This document shows, one piece after another, positions 31,083-43,779 of a stretch of DNA of 64,000 bases. How positions within the stretch are numbered: position 1 is the first letter of the stretch; each line of letters opens with the position of its first letter. A program made the position numbers and the translations under genes. The notes beneath the pieces were generated by a model. It saw only the letters and a list, made by a program, of their open reading frames with translations, did not search any database and was not told the origin of the DNA. Origin of the DNA: Sciurus carolinensis. Lineage: Eukaryota > Chordata > Mammalia > Rodentia > Sciuridae. The stretch is from contig NC_062229.1 of the NCBI RefSeq assembly GCF_902686445.1, positions 1,414,001 through 1,478,000 of the forward strand, in the 5' to 3' direction.

Positions 31083-33990
31083 CCTCCCTGCTGGTCTTTG
31101 GCTCTGTCTGCTGGTCGCGGAGGAGTAGAAGGTGGCCATTACTCTTGGACACGTGAGATGTCTCTGGGACCCCCCGACGTCCCACTCGGCCTCAGGATCT
31201 GGCCAGCCCGCAGCCCCAGACACTGGTGTGCTGGGACAATCTCACGCTGGGAACCTGGGAAGGACCCTTAGGTCTACCTGACCAAGCCACCGTCCTGGGG
31301 TCGCCCGCCAGGAGCTCTCTGCTCCTGCAAGTACCTCCCTCCCCCTCCACGCTCAGCCCCACTAACCCCGGAGCCCAGGGAGCTGAGCGCTGCACTCATG
31401 GCCTGGTGCCAGTGGGGCCTCCTGGGTGCAGCCTGCACGGTTGGCAGCTCCTGCCTCGGGCCCACAGGTAAGAATTTCTCCCGAGCACCCACCAGGAGAC
31501 GGCTCTGATCTCATGACCAAGGCCTGTGCAGTGGGTGACACGCGCTGTGGTCCAGCAAAGCTGCGGAAGCTGGGCTGTGATCTCTCTTCCCAAGGCCTGT
31601 GGGCGTGGCCAGGGCCAAGCTCCGCCCCAGGCCTCACTCCTGGGGGAGGGCTCTGGGGCCACTGTTCTCCCCCAGCCTGGGGTGCTGCCCTGCACCTGGC
31701 TCACACCCCACTCGCTTCCTGTGCTCTTTTCTGTCACTCCACAGCCTTGGGGCAGGTAGCATTTTCCCTGGGAGCTGGCCAGCATCGTGCAGCCAGGTGG
31801 GCTGGTCCTAGAAGGCTGAAACAGCCTTATGCCTAAAATACCTGGAGCTCGAAAAGGAAAAACATACCAGGGCCTCCCATCTGGGCCTCACTGTGCCCAG
31901 AGGGGAGGCTTCTGCAGGTAGGCAGCATCTCTGGCACTCCTCACCCTCCCCTGCCCCTGGCCTCCACCTTGACCCCAGGATTCAAGCCTTGGGCTGCCAG
32001 GGTGAGCTGAGGACACGGGCCTCCGGCTGCCCACGGATGGCCAGCCGTGCACAGGAGTGGGGGGCCTCGGCCATGCAGCCTTCCCGGCCCGGGGTGCTTG
32101 GGTGCTGGGGGTCTGCTGGGCTCTGTGCTGGAGACGCCAACCCTGCCAAACTGGGACACTCCCAGCATCAGCCCTGGGGAGGGGAAGAGCTTGCAGAGAG
32201 AGGGGCCTGGCCCGTGAGGCAAGTGCAGGTCTCGGCGGTGGAAACTGACCCGCGGGCCTGGGTGTGGCACCGGGGGGCACTGGGTTCCATCCTCAGCACC
32301 ACGTAGAAATACACAAAGGCATTCTGTCCATCCACAAAGGCTACAGAGCTCTCTCTTAAGTGCCCGAGGGCTGGGGTCTGGCTCTGGGTGGCCTGCAGAG
32401 CGCGCAGGGAGCCCTGGGAACCCAGCACCACAGATGGGCAGGCAGCTCCCACCTGGCCAGGCGCCCTGGGGCAACGACCTGGGTTGAGTCCCGGCCCTGA
32501 GGGTGGAGAGGCCACCCTGGCCCACTCGCTGGCTTTCTTCCCGCCCGCTGCCGCTGCCTCGGCCGTCCCCCTGGACGTCCTGCCTGAGCTCTCACTTGTC
32601 TCCCACCCGGCTTCTGGCTGCCAAGCACAGGTCGCCCTGGGGCCGTCCTACATCTATTTGTGCGCTACCCCATGTTGGCCAACTGCCCTCCCGTGTGGGC
32701 GGCCTCAGCTGGGCCGGTTCAGCAGGGTCACTGACGAGGCAGGGCCGCGGTGCCGGCCTGGGCCTGCAGATGGCGAGCCTCCCCACGCGCCCAGGCTCCT
32801 TGCCCGAGAAGGCCCGCAGGTGCCGGGTGGGGCCCGCACCCGGGGTTCAGGACGAGGCTGTGGGGGGCTTCCCGAACATGGCCACCCAGCCGGCGCGAAG
32901 GCAGACGGCAGGGCCGAGTCAGGACGGAGTTCTGAGGGAGGAGGTCCCGGTCCCGGTCCCGCCAAGCTGCAGGCTGCAGGCCTGTGTTCGGTGGGTCCCT
33001 TTGGGCACCCACAAGGGCACCGAGACCCGGGCGCGCCCACTGCTGTGTGAAGCGGCACAGAGCCGGCGCACGCGTCCCGCGACGGGTGCCTGTGTGCCGC
33101 CACTGTTTACTGTGCTCCTCAGGGATCGGAGACTGGCCTCAGGCCTTCAGTGCAGAGGCCACCTCCCCAGGTCTCTTCTGCCACCGTGAGGTGTGGCGCC
33201 TGTGTCCCCTGCCGACCCCCCGCCCGGCCACGTCACGCCTCCCCAGAACTGCAGAGGAGGTTCTTGGGCAGCGGGGGTGGCAGCAGCCGCCGCCGGTGGC
33301 ACTGGGGCTCCGGGACCCTTGCCGATGGCCCAGCCCACAACCACCCCTTGAGTGCGACCCTCTGCCTCAGCCCCTGGTCCCCTGCCTCCTCAGCCTCTCC
33401 AGCTCTCCGCACCTCCCTGCCTCCTGCGTTTGGTTGTGATGAAGGCACTGCACATGTTGCCGCCTTGGCTGTGGCGCTGACCGTCCACCGTGTGGGGACA
33501 TCACCACCGTCCGTCCGCAGAGCTTCCTCCTCTCCCCACAGGAAACCCGGGCCCTTCCTTCAGCACCGCCTACCCTGCTCCGCAGGCCGCTTCGTCCCTG
33601 GCTCCCAGACCCAGGGCGCGGGGCTGGGACGTCCACATGGAAAGTGGCACGTGTGGGTCTCCGTCCTTCCTGGCTGGGCATTGCCACCAACCTCGGGGCC
33701 ACACTGCCACATCGTCCCCTTGGGGGCCCCGGGCCACGCCCTCCTGTGGCTGTGACGGGCCTACTGCCCTGGAGCTGGGCTGCGTTGTCCAGGCCCTGGC
33801 CGTGCCCGCATGCCCGGTGGGGACCCGGGCCAGCCGGCTGCCTGTCCCCACCCGGCGCCCTCACCGCCGCGCTCCTTCACGGCTGCTTTTCTTGAGGCAC
33901 TGGTGACGCGGAGCACTTTGCCAGGACTTGTCGCCTGTGCAGCTTCGTTGAGGAAACGTCTCTTCAGGGCTTTGACCGCTTTTGATTTTT
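31083..33990. other. Intergenic DNA downstream of THOP1, no gene seen
   Basis: Very GC-rich sequence. A decayed ID piece sits near 32240-32310 (ggcactgggttccatcctca). Open frames up to about 230 codons exist on both strands but overlap each other and show no domain. I see no splice-flanked conserved block. Confidence 0.6.
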
Positions 33991-33994
33991 ATGT

Positions 33995-34175
33995 TTTTGT
34001 TGTACCGGGGATGGAACCAGGGGGTGCTTAGCCACTGAGCTACCTCCCAGCCCTTTCACCTTTTATTTAGAGGCAGTGCCTCTCTAAGTTGCTGAGGCTG
34101 GCCTCAAACTCACCATCCTCCTGCCTCAGCCTCCCAGCCACTGGGATGACAAGCATGCACCGCAACACCTGGCAA
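33995..34175 (-). mobile_element. B1-dID SINE
   Basis: Reverse ID half 'taccggggatggaaccaggg' then linker and B1 half 'ctcctgcctcagcctcccag' to 'gacaagcatgcaccgcaaca'. Confidence 0.85.
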
Positions 34176-34184
34176 GTTGCCTCT

Positions 34185-34280
34185 CTTTTTACTTTTTCTT
34201 TTGAGATAGGTTCTCACTAAGTTGTGAGGGTCTCGCCTCCCCAGTGGCTGCGATGACCGGTGTGTGCCACTGCGCTGGTG
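34185..34280 (-). mobile_element. B1-like SINE fragment
   Basis: Reverse 'ttgagataggttctcactaa' and 'gcgatgaccggtgtgtgcca' follow B1 with an internal deletion. Confidence 0.55.
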
Positions 34281-34599
34281 ACCGTCTCGCTTGTTTCTGT
34301 GGCTGAGTTTTAGGAGTCCCGCGTGTGGACGGCACTCCCTTGTTGAGAATACGATCCACAAGTGTTTTCTGCCCATCCGTGAGTCGTCTTCGCTCTGTGG
34401 CTGCCTTTTGATGCTGGAGACGTGGTTGAATAGATGCAGATAGAAATGAGCCCCTGAACACCGAGTGACAGACGAAGGACATGATCACAAAGTCGGCCGG
34501 AGGCTGAGGTGACGTGAGGCTCCGGAACCCCCGTCCGAGCGTGGTGTCTCCCTGAACACCGGGCAGTCACTGGAACGTGGAGAAGCACCTGCCCCTAAG

Positions 34600-35340
34600 G
34601 GTCCTTATTGCAACGACACAGGGCGAGCTCTGATCCGAGAGCCGCCAGGCGACCTGCTTCCTTCCTCAGGCAAGACAGGGCAAAGGTGCAGCCCGGGCCG
34701 CGCGGCAGGCCCCACGGCCACGTGAGCTTGTGCTGCGGAGCCGGGAGGCAGGACCCGCACGCTGGAGGTCGCGACCGGGCTTCGCCGAAGGTGTCAGGAG
34801 GTTCCTGGCCAGGCCACCATGAAGGTCCCCAGGGCCAGGGAGCCCAGGGTCCCAGGCCACAGTGGGAGGCAGCGGCCGAGCCCTCTTGCAGGTGACGATG
34901 ATGTGGCCACGTTCGGAGGGGGGCCTGCGTCCCCGAAGGGAGGAGAGGCCCAGCCGGCTCCACAGAGAGCCAGCGGGTTGGGGCGGCGGGAACGGTGGGG
35001 TGGCGGGAATGGTGGGGGCAGGCCCCGCACGGCAGCCGCCTCGTCCTCCCGCGCAGCGACCCTGTGGGCCAGGAGGCCATGGAGAAGCCACGTGAACGCC
35101 AGCCCCAGTGCTGCGGGCCGGAGGGGCGGGTGGCCGTGTCGGGACGGCCAGTGAAGGGCAGGGAGGAGCGGAGGCGGCCCGAGCCCAGCAGCAGCGGGCG
35201 CAGGTCACGCCGGGCGCACCTGGAGCAAAGCCCATACGGGCAGAGCGAGCGGCCACCGCGGGGCTCTGGGGCCGACGCCTCGCAGCGCGGCGGCTGGAGT
35301 CTGACAGGCGGGTGGCCCGCTCGGCAGGCTTCCTGACACT
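34600..35340. other. CpG-rich block of unknown role
   Basis: Dense CpG compared with neighbours, free of SINEs, with long open frames on both strands (minus 34666-35496). No start exon, splice pattern or domain identifies a gene. It could be an orphan CpG island or GC-biased intergenic DNA. Confidence 0.4.
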
Positions 35341-37800
35341 CTGAGATGCTACACGGCCACTCGCCAGGGACAGGAGTGGCCCTTGCTCTGGCTCTTCCTT
35401 GTCCCGCGGGGACGGCTGTTGACTGCTTAGCCCCAGGTTGCTTCCGGGCCGCAGCCGGCGCCTCCGCCTTCCCGGGCAGATTCCGCGAGGACCCACCTCG
35501 TGATGGCCGGGGGCCGGGGAGTCACTGTCACCTCAGGGGTGGAGGAAGATGACAGGTCACTCCAGGGGGCTTGGGGCAGTGTGCCCTCGACCGCACCCCG
35601 TGTCCAGATCGCCCGACCTTGTGTGAGAGGGGCGTGGCGTGGGGCAGGCTGGCCCGGCATGGAGGCAGGACCGAGGGGCAGCACGGGAGGCCGAGCACCG
35701 GCCTCCCTGCCTCCCGCCCACAGGTGCAGTGCAGGAGGGGGCCCCAGGGTGGGCAGCCTGGCCCTAGGGTGCCACCCAGGTCCTGGCCACACGCTTTGGG
35801 CCTCGGTCCACCAGCCCCAGCCCATCCCCCGTGCCCTCCCACTGCTGTCCCGTCCCCCTCCGTGAGCGTTGCTGGGAAGAGAAGCCGCCCTCGAGGGCAG
35901 TGGCCAGCAGTGACGGGCAGCCACACCAGGACCACGGGGACCCCGGTGATGGTCTGACGGGAGCCCAGTGCAGTGGAGAGAGCTCGGCCAGCTCGGCCAG
36001 CTCGGCCAGCCCGGAGGGAAGAGCAGCAGGAACGAGTGTCTGGTGCCGGAGGCCCGTCAATGGAGGGTGGTGAGGTGGCGCAGAGCGCTGGTGACCAGGC
36101 TCGTCCTCGGTGGGAGTGGCCTCTTGAGTCCCAGGTGGTTCCCAGGAGAGCCAGTGGGTCTACGAAGAGCCAACCTGGGCGGTCAGGCACCTGGGCTTGA
36201 TCCTGCGCCTGGCCTCGGAGTGCCGCTGGTCCGTCCCGCCACGTGACCTCTCCGCCCGCTCCTGCCGTTGTGGTGCCATCCACCACGAGCGCCTAGAGAG
36301 CTAAGCGACGTGCGCCACACCCTTGGATCTTCAGAACCACGAGCCAGATGAACCTCTTCTCTTTACCACGTGTCCACCCTCAGGACCTGTGCCAATGGCC
36401 GCAGTCACCACCTGGCTTCAAGACCCAGCCCAAGCTGAGCCGTGACTCTCCTTGGGAGTCGTCATCGGGCCTTGCAGACGGCCAAGCTCACGTCCTCCGT
36501 CCTGGTCCAGCTCCCTGTTCGAGTTTCCCAGCCGCATTCCATAGTGGAGGACGCCGTTCTCCACGCGTCTGATTCCTTAGACCCTGGCATTTCAGCCAGC
36601 GTGGTGCAGTTAGAGGAAAACTGAACTCGTGGGCTCGGAATCAGGCCTTGGCTCTGTCGGTTGCAAAGGCTTTATTCTTAGACAGTCTTTGAATCCTTCG
36701 AGAAAAATGGTGGTCATGGTAAGCGCCCGCTGGGTGGCTGGGGAGGAAGTTGAAGCAAAGTGCTTCAACATGACTCGCGTTAGAGGAGACTGCCCGACGG
36801 GTGCTGCACGTGGCCGCGGTCGGCTTTCCTGCTCCTGATGACAGACTCAGTGACAGGGGCCGGCCTTTGGCGAGGCCTTAGTGCTGGCAGAGACCCGGCT
36901 GGCAGGGCAGGACAGCCGGGCACGAGTGGCGTGCGCGTGTGTTCTGGTGTCCCTCCTCTGCTCTGAGGCCTCCAGGACCCAGGCCCAGGCCCTGCTCTGA
37001 ACGCCAAGGTGAGGTGAGTCTCCACCCGCCGAGGGCTCCTGGTGGGGACAGACCTCCGGCGGGAGTTCCCGCGGGGACCCAGCACTCAGCCCACAGCTCC
37101 TGAGCTCCAGTCAGGCCCAGGCAGATCAGGGACAAACCTTACGTTTGCAGAACGCCAACCCTTTTCTTTTTAATGGATCAGTTTTAGATGTTGATGGGCC
37201 TTTGCTTTATTCATTTATTTGTATCCGGTGCGAAGAATCGAACCCAGTGCCTCTCGCATGCAGGAGAGCGCGGAGTCCCGGCCTGGCCCCAGGAAGTCAG
37301 ATCTCACAGATGTTCTGCTCGGGTGGACCCAGAATGCACAGCGGTCGCAGCCAGGCCACCGGGCCGAGCGCGGCCCTCCGTGGACCACCCTCCGCGACGC
37401 TGGCATCCGGGCGCCGGCACGCTGTGGTCCTCCCTCCCCGCGGAGGCTGGCGGCAGCGATGGCAGTGGTGTCCTGCAGGGACGCCCCTGACCTCACCTGG
37501 CCCCCAGTGTCCCCTGAAAGCGCAGAAAGCGTTCCTGCCCGCGCCATGCCCGTCGGCTCCCTGCTCCAGGTGGACTCCCCTGAAAGCAGCTCCTGTCCCT
37601 CTCCTCACGGCCTCAAGGTCAGGAGTCCTGGCTTCTCACTCCGAGCGCCTGAGCCTCTTCATGTTCCATGTTTCAAGAGTAGGAGTCCTGCCAGGGATTA
37701 ACTGGGACTCGCTGGCCGGAGCTACAGTGGCCTCTGAACTGTCCCCAAAGGCCATGTGTTGAAGGCTTGGTTGCCGGCCTGTGGCACTCTTGACAGGTGG
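35341..37800. other. Intergenic DNA, little recognisable
   Basis: GC-rich DNA. It holds a short 9-bp repeat (agctcggcc, about three and a third copies, 35981-36010), a possible MIR piece at 36595-36720 (aatcaggccttggctctgtc) and a decayed reverse ID near 37212-37292 (gaagaatcgaacccagtgcc). No gene is supported. Confidence 0.5.
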
Positions 37801-37811
37801 TGGAATCGTTA

Positions 37812-38015
37812 AGAGAGTGGAGCACCACACAGCTGTGATCCCAGCGACTCCAGAGGCTGAGGCAGGAGGATTGTAAATTGGAGGCCAGTCTCAGCAACTT
37901 AGTGAGACCCTATTTAAAAACAAAACCAAAAACAAAAACAGCAACAAAAAGAAAACCTAGGGCTGGAGTTGTGGCTGCTAGTAGAGCAACCCTAGGCTCA
38001 ATCCCCAGGAGGGAG
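37812..38015 (+). mobile_element. B1-dID SINE
   Basis: B1 half 'agctgtgatcccagcgactc', an unusually long A/C-rich linker (aaccaaaaacaaaaacagca) and ID half 'gggctggagttgtggctgct'. Confidence 0.8.
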
Positions 38016-39215
38016 GAAGGAGAGCCCTAGAGGAAGGCGGCCTGTGCCCTCCAGGGACGCTGGGGCCAAGCTGCGCTCCCCACGCCCTCCCCTGATGCTG
38101 CCCGCGGACCCACCGGCCGTGAGGCCAACGGACGGAGGAACCTCAGGAGCTGTGAGCCCGCATGACCTCTCCTCCTAAGCTGGCCGTCTCGGGTGTCCTG
38201 TCGCGGCGACACGGAGCTGGCCGGCAGGGGCCGCCGTTCCGGGGGGATTGGCGGATGTCTTTCTCATGTTCTGGGTTTTCGTACAGGATATTGGATTTCG
38301 TATTGGTGACGTCACCAGCCGTTTCTAGATTTCACTCTGACACAGGGTCTTCCTCCTACGTTGCCCAGCTGGCCTGGGCAGGTCTCCCGCGCGACCTCCA
38401 GAGCCCCGGAGCCAGCGCGCGCCCTACTTTCTCCGCTGTTTGTGGTGCCTATTTGGTGGGCTCTCCGGGTGTGGGTCCGTGGAGACCAGGCGTCCAGGGC
38501 AGACGGCATCTCACTGAGCAACTGTCCCACGCTCCCTCTTCCCCCAGCGGAAGCTCTGTCCCTTCAAGGCCAGCTCCACCCCCCCAGGCCCTGCTCCCGC
38601 CATGCCACTTCCTGTCCGTGGCTGAGACTCCGGGGCTGCGGGGCCTCCGTGAGTGGTCCTGCAGGGCGTGTCCCTTAGTGCCTGGCTGTCCCCCTCTGCA
38701 TGAACGCTTCCAGCTGCATCGTCTTTCTTTCTGATATTTATGTTAAAAGAAAAGCTAATAAGCTCTGTTTTGCTTATTTAAAACTGAGCTTCCCTTCCCC
38801 AGCTCCAGGGTCCTCGGAGCTCCCACCCTCTCTGTGGCCACACACTGAGCGTCAGGTCAGGGACAGGGAGGGCCTGGGTGTCCACTCCAGGGATAGCTCA
38901 CTCCTCCCCTTCCACTCGTCCTCGGGATACACGGTAATAAATCCACCTTCCTGGAAAAACGGACCAGACGTTTGCCTCGGGTCTGGAAGAGTCCGTGCAG
39001 GGCTGAGTGGGGGTCAGATGTGGGGAACAGGACTGGTTCTAGCTGCGGGGCCAGGGGGTGACATAGAGAAGGGTCCACTGAGGTCACTGGGAATGGGCAC
39101 CAAGGCCTAGCCCAGGTGCACAGGGCTGCGAGTCCCGGGTCCCCCGACTTCTGTTCGGGATTCACGAGGGGGTGCAGCACCCAGCAGAGCTGTATGGTTG
39201 CCGCCCAGTTTATTT
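38016..39215. other. Intergenic DNA, no gene seen
   Basis: A weak reverse B1-like trace lies at 38335-38400 (gacacagggtcttcctccta). Otherwise nothing is recognised. Confidence 0.5.
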
Positions 39216-39217
39216 GA

Positions 39218-39380
39218 CTTTTTATTACTGGGATTGAACCCAGATGCTTTACCGCTGAGCTACACTCCCAGATCTTTTTACTTTTTATTTTGAAACAGGG
39301 TCTGCTTAAGTTGCTGAGGCTGGCTTTGAACTTGTGATCCTCCTGCCTCAGCCTCCCGAGCTACTGGGACGACAGGCAAG
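39218..39380 (-). mobile_element. B1-dID SINE
   Basis: Reverse ID half 'ttactgggattgaacccaga', linker 'ttttattttgaaacagggtc', and B1 half 'ctcctgcctcagcctcccga'. Confidence 0.85.
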
Positions 39381-39604
39381 GTTTATTCCAGGAGGGGTGC
39401 GGATGAAGTCAGCCCAGGGAGGGGGCATGGTGCAGGGCCCAGGAGAGACCCGAGGTAGCGTCCAGGTGTCCTCTGCTGGTAGAGTTCCGTGGAAATTCTT
39501 CCTGGTCCCCACAGTGGTGTGTGACGTACACACAGGTGTCACCGAGCAGGGACACTTGTCAGAGCCTTCTTGTTGAGAATTTTTATCTGCCCTCTCCTTT
39601 TTCA

Positions 39605-39700
39605 GTTTTTTTAAGGCACGGTCTCTCTTTGCCCAGGCTGGCCCTGGGTGCCCTGCCAAGCTACCCTCCCGCTCAGCCTCCTAGTCACTGGGCCGCACTG
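39605..39700 (-). mobile_element. B1-like SINE fragment
   Basis: Reverse 'ggcacggtctctctttgccc' and 'cagcctcctagtcactgggc' resemble B1; diverged. Confidence 0.5.
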
Positions 39701-40410
39701 GGCCTCTGGTCTGGCTCCTGCCCAGGGTTTTTGCTGGAGGGTCACTTATGCAGACACAGCTGATGCCTGCAGGGCCACCTCAGCCTCCAGCTGACACCGC
39801 CCGGTCCCCACCCCGTCCTCGCTACGTTGTTAGTGCAGACGGTGGAGCCGGGACGCGGGCAGAGCTGACCTCACTGTGCGGAAGCCAGGTTCAGAGGTGC
39901 TCAGGCATTGGCGCAGAGCCCAGGCTGGGAGACCGGTCCCAGGGGCAGCCGTGGGTCTCCCCTGGGGGGACTGGGGACACAGAGAAGTCTGGGGACATTG
40001 GTGGCTGTTGCCTCGGAGCTTCTGCCCTGAAGTGGGTGGAGTCTGCACCCTGCGGTGCCCAGGGTGCCACCCGGTGTCCACAGTGCCAAGGAAAGAACCC
40101 GCTCCAGACTGCCCTGGAGACGCAGCAGGCCAGAGAGAAGGCGCTTCCCTCGCCTCCCCTTCCTCTTGCAAGGCATGCGGGCGTCCAGGTGATGGACAGG
40201 TGGTGGCGTGGTGAGGCCAGGGGCAGGGTGCCCGTGGACCCAGGGCCTGGCACCACAGGAAGCCCACTGGCAGAGGCCGAGGGCAGAGCCAGAGCATCCC
40301 CTGGGGCGGAGGTCCCTTTTGGGAGAACTCGAGGGAAAGGATGGCTTCATGTGCCCAGGTCACCGCAACATGCCACGGACAGGGACTTCGGCAGCCATTT
40401 ATTTCAAGAG
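39701..40410. other. Intergenic DNA, no feature seen
   Basis: GC-rich unique sequence between SINEs; no domain in any frame. Confidence 0.5.
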
Positions 40411-40566
40411 TCCGGGGTCTGGCTCAGGAGGCTGAGGCAGGAGGATCATGAGTTCAAAGCCAGCCTCAGCAACTCAGTGAGACCCTGTCTCTAAATAAAA
40501 TGCAAAACAGGGCTGGGGTGCGGCTCGGTGGGTAAGGCCCCGGGTCCAATCCCCGATACTAAAAGG
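40411..40566 (+). mobile_element. B1-dID SINE, 5' truncated
   Basis: B1 half from 'ggctcaggaggctgaggcag', linker 'ctctaaataaaatgcaaaac', ID half 'gggctggggtgcggctcggt'. Confidence 0.85.
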
Positions 40567-42130
40567 AAGGAAAGAGGACCTCCCCTCGCCACTCTGCTTC
40601 CCTCAAGACCACACCTCCAGTGGCCACACTGGGGTCAGGGCAGCAACACATACCAGAGGCACCCAGTTCAGTCCGCATTGGGCTCTGCGAGAAGCGCTGG
40701 GTCCAGGGGTCTCTCTGGGAGACCCAAGGCAGAGAGGGCGTGGTGTGGAGGGGGTACCGCCGGGTCCTTAAGGCCGGCTGCAGGGGTCCCGCCACCCTTG
40801 CTGCGTGGCCTGGAGCCACGGGTGACTCCTGTCCCCGTCCCCTATTGTGCACACGGGGCCTTGATACCGGGCACTTCTCCCTATCAGTGAACCCGGAAGA
40901 CCCACGTCAGATTAGTCAGTGTGGGGCCCTCGAGGGGCACCGACGCCCTAGGCCAGGTCACGGTCCTGGGACTCAGCACATGGCCGTCCTACAGCGTGGC
41001 TGTCAGTGACAGGAGAGGAGCAGAACCCGCCTGGGAAAAGGCACATGGGGGGCTCTCCGGAGACCAGGCAGGACTTCCAGAATCTTCTCCCAGGGAATCC
41101 TGGGACACGCCTCGCCCACAGCAGTGAGCGTAACAAGACTTAGGAAGTGTGGTCACTGCAAACTCACAGACCCCGGCCTGGGGTGTTCGTGGGGGTCCAC
41201 AGTCCCGCTGCCCAGCAGGTGCCAACATGGCACCAAGGTCCTTTCGAGAAAGCAGGACAGCGTCCTTAGGTTTCCACATGATCTCTCTCTGCCCACCGAG
41301 GGACCAGTTCGACGTTTAAAACATCGATGGACTTTGAGTGGACATCGTCTGCTGTGTGCATTTTACACCATCAGACCCAGCAGGACTGGGCTGGGCTCAG
41401 GGTGGGCGCTGGCCTCCCTGGTGGGAGGCCCTGGGTCTGATCCTCAGCGCCACATAGAAACAGGTCAACTGCAGGTCCCGAGCGCAGCGACTAGAGGCAA
41501 ACCCAACGGCTGCCGAAGGAGGCCAGGGGTGGAGTCCGCAGGCCAACCTCCTGGTTAGAGCTGTCCTCCAACCCGCCGTGACTCTTGGCTCCTGGATGCC
41601 ACCATCCCACTCCTGCCACCCTGTGCCTGGTGACCCGCCACTCAGAGAGCCAGCTCCTGACCTCAGGATTGGGCGCGGATGGCTGGGTGCCGCTCCTTGG
41701 CCTTCTGAGGACAGCGGTGGAGATGTGACCCCCTCGTCGACCCCACAGTGCTCCTGCAGCCCCGTCCGTCAGCTGGAAATCAGCGGCGAGGAGGCCGAGT
41801 CTCTCTCGATGGGCCGGCCCTGCACTAACAGCGCTGTGGCCAAGGCCACCTGGCATGACAGCGGCTGGTGTCCCAAGTGGGCAGGAGGGGAGTCTCCCGG
41901 AACGTCCAGCTCCGGGGTCCAGAGGTTGAAGTCACCAGTTCATTAAAACACAAGTATCTGGTCAGGCGTGTGTGCCGGTCCTCCTGACGCCTCCAGCTGG
42001 CCGAGGGGCGTCTGTCCCCACGGGACCTTGCGCTGAACCCTGACCCTTCCGAGCTTGCCAGGTGCGTGTCCTCTGCCCTCCTGCCCCCGTGGGTGGGGGA
42101 CGGTCCCATTCTGAACAGAACCACTGTGCC
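40567..42130. other. Intergenic DNA upstream of the KRAB relic
   Basis: No gene seen. A decayed ID piece lies at about 41385-41462 (ggccctgggtctgatcctca). If the zinc-finger relic once had 5' exons they may have been here, but I cannot recognise them. Confidence 0.5.
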
Positions 42131-42141
42131 AGGAGTTCCAG

Positions 42142-42265
42142 GAGTTGGTGACCTTGAGGGTGTGGCCGTGGACGTCTCCCGGGAGGAGCGGGAGCTGCTG
42201 GGCCCGGCTCAGAGGCGGCTGTACCGGGAGGGGACACTGGAGAACGGCAGGACCCTGTCTCCCCG
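42142..42265 (+). pseudogene. ZNF554: Degenerate KRAB-A box exon
   Basis: After acceptor TTCCAG the sequence reads ELVT in one frame, then, after an apparent 1-nt deletion near 42154, EGVAVDVSREERELLGPAQR and RLYREGTLENGRTLSP. This aligns with the KRAB-A pattern DVAVDF..EEW.LL.PAQ..LYR.VMLENY. The EEW tryptophan is Arg, and Val-Met after YRE is Gly-Thr. The donor (CG followed by GTAAGA) is intact. The length, 124 nt, is close to the usual 127-nt KRAB-A exon. Confidence 0.75.
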
Positions 42266-42532
42266 GTAAGAGCAGCGCAGACACCACTGTCCAGTTAATG
42301 CAGCACTGACCCTGGGCCTGCGCTGGGGCTGGGAGCTGGCCGGTGCCACTGCTGCCTGGCTTCCATGACAGGATAGTGACGACATCCAGGAGGCCCAGGC
42401 CGGGCCCACCCTCCAGGTGCTGTCCGACGCAGGCAGAGGAGACTTCCGACCTTCTCGGCTGGCCAGGGCATGTTCACAGCTCTTTCTGCCGAGGAAAGAA
42501 CCATGGTTCTGGTTTTCTATTATTTATTTATT

Positions 42533-42690
42533 TGGGCCCAGGGGTTGAACCCAGGGTGCTCCACCACCGAGCCACATCCCCAGCCCTTTCTATTTTTTGA
42601 GACAAAGTCTTGCTGAGTTGCTGAGGCTGGCTTTGAACCGGTAGTCCTCCCGCCTCAGCCTCCTGAGCGGCTGAGATTACAGGTGGGCTG
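42533..42690 (-). mobile_element. B1-dID SINE in the relic's intron
   Basis: Reverse ID half 'gcccaggggttgaacccagg' and B1 half 'ctcccgcctcagcctcctga' to 'gctgagattacaggtgggct'. Confidence 0.85.
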
Positions 42691-42892
42691 GATTTTTGGT
42701 ACTGGGACTTGAACTCAGGGCCACTCGGCCACTGAGCCCCATGCCCAGACCTATTTTTTTGTATTTTATTTAGAGACGGGGTCTCCCTGAGTTGCTTAGG
42801 GCCTCGCACTTGCCGAGGCTGGCTTTGAACTCGTGGTCCTCCTGCCTCCATTCCAGCTGCTGGGATGGCAGGCGTGGCCTCCGTGCCCAAAA
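42691..42892 (-). mobile_element. B1-dID SINE, second in tandem
   Basis: Reverse ID half 'ggtactgggacttgaactca', linker and B1 half 'tgctgggatggcaggcgtgg'. It directly abuts the preceding copy. Confidence 0.8.
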
Positions 42893-43779
42893 TATATTAC
42901 ATCCGACTTGCCTTTTAAAGCACTGCTGGGTGCAGGGCCCAGAGGCATGGAGCAATTCATGGCTACCAGCCGTCTCCTCCACCATCTCCGCAAACCGAGG
43001 CTCTGCCCCACTTGACACCAGCTCCGGCTCCCAGCCCACACCCACCACCTCCTGCCTGGTGACTGACACCCCAGAGCCCTCCTGTGGGCGGGCCCTGCAG
43101 CGGGTCCTGCCCGGCTCCCTTCACAGCGCAAGTCGGGGCAAAGGCAGGTGTAGCAGGTGCCTGGTCCCCTCCACCGTGCCTGTCCCCCATGTGACAGGTC
43201 CCCCGTCTGTGTGGCACTTCACTTCTCCATTGGCCGGCCCTCCCTCTCGGCCATCGCCGAGAAGGGTGCACACGTCTCTCCCGTCCTGATTCCACTTCCT
43301 CTGGGCGCCCTGGGCGTGGACTCGCTAGTTGCCTGGTAATTCTGTTGAGCTTTCTGAGGAGACACCAAAGCATTGGCACAGTGGCAGCACCGTGTCCCCT
43401 GCCACCAGCCCTGCCCCAGCCTTCCAGGTCCCACCCCCTCCTGCTGTGTTTAGACATGGCCTTCCCAGCAGGTGTGAGGCGGCCTCTCATGTGGCTTCCA
43501 GGTGCAGGTCCCTGGTGACAAATGACCTGGAGCATTTGTGCTGGGGGAAAATGTAAGAGCCACGGTTTTTAGCTGAGGTGTGGTTATCGTGCCACCTTCC
43601 GAATGCGCTGCTGTCCCTTCAGGAGCCCTGCTGAGCCCGTGTTGACCGGGCGCAGCTGGTCCACCTTGCTCAGCACCCACCGGGAGTCCACTCTTTCCAC
43701 CAGTGGTGACTGTGCAGGCGGAGAAAGGCCGATCCACGTGCGTGGGGTGGGATGGACTCCCCCACGCTGGCCGTCCAGG

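Noticed and set aside
35210..35260. Zinc-finger-linker-like reading RAHLEQSPYGQSER on the plus strand
   Set aside because: No spaced Cys-Cys/His-His pairs around it in any frame; resemblance to HTGEKPY is probably chance.
34666..35496. 276-codon minus-strand open frame
   Set aside because: Low-complexity Arg/Pro/Ala protein in a CpG-rich block with no domain or promoter.
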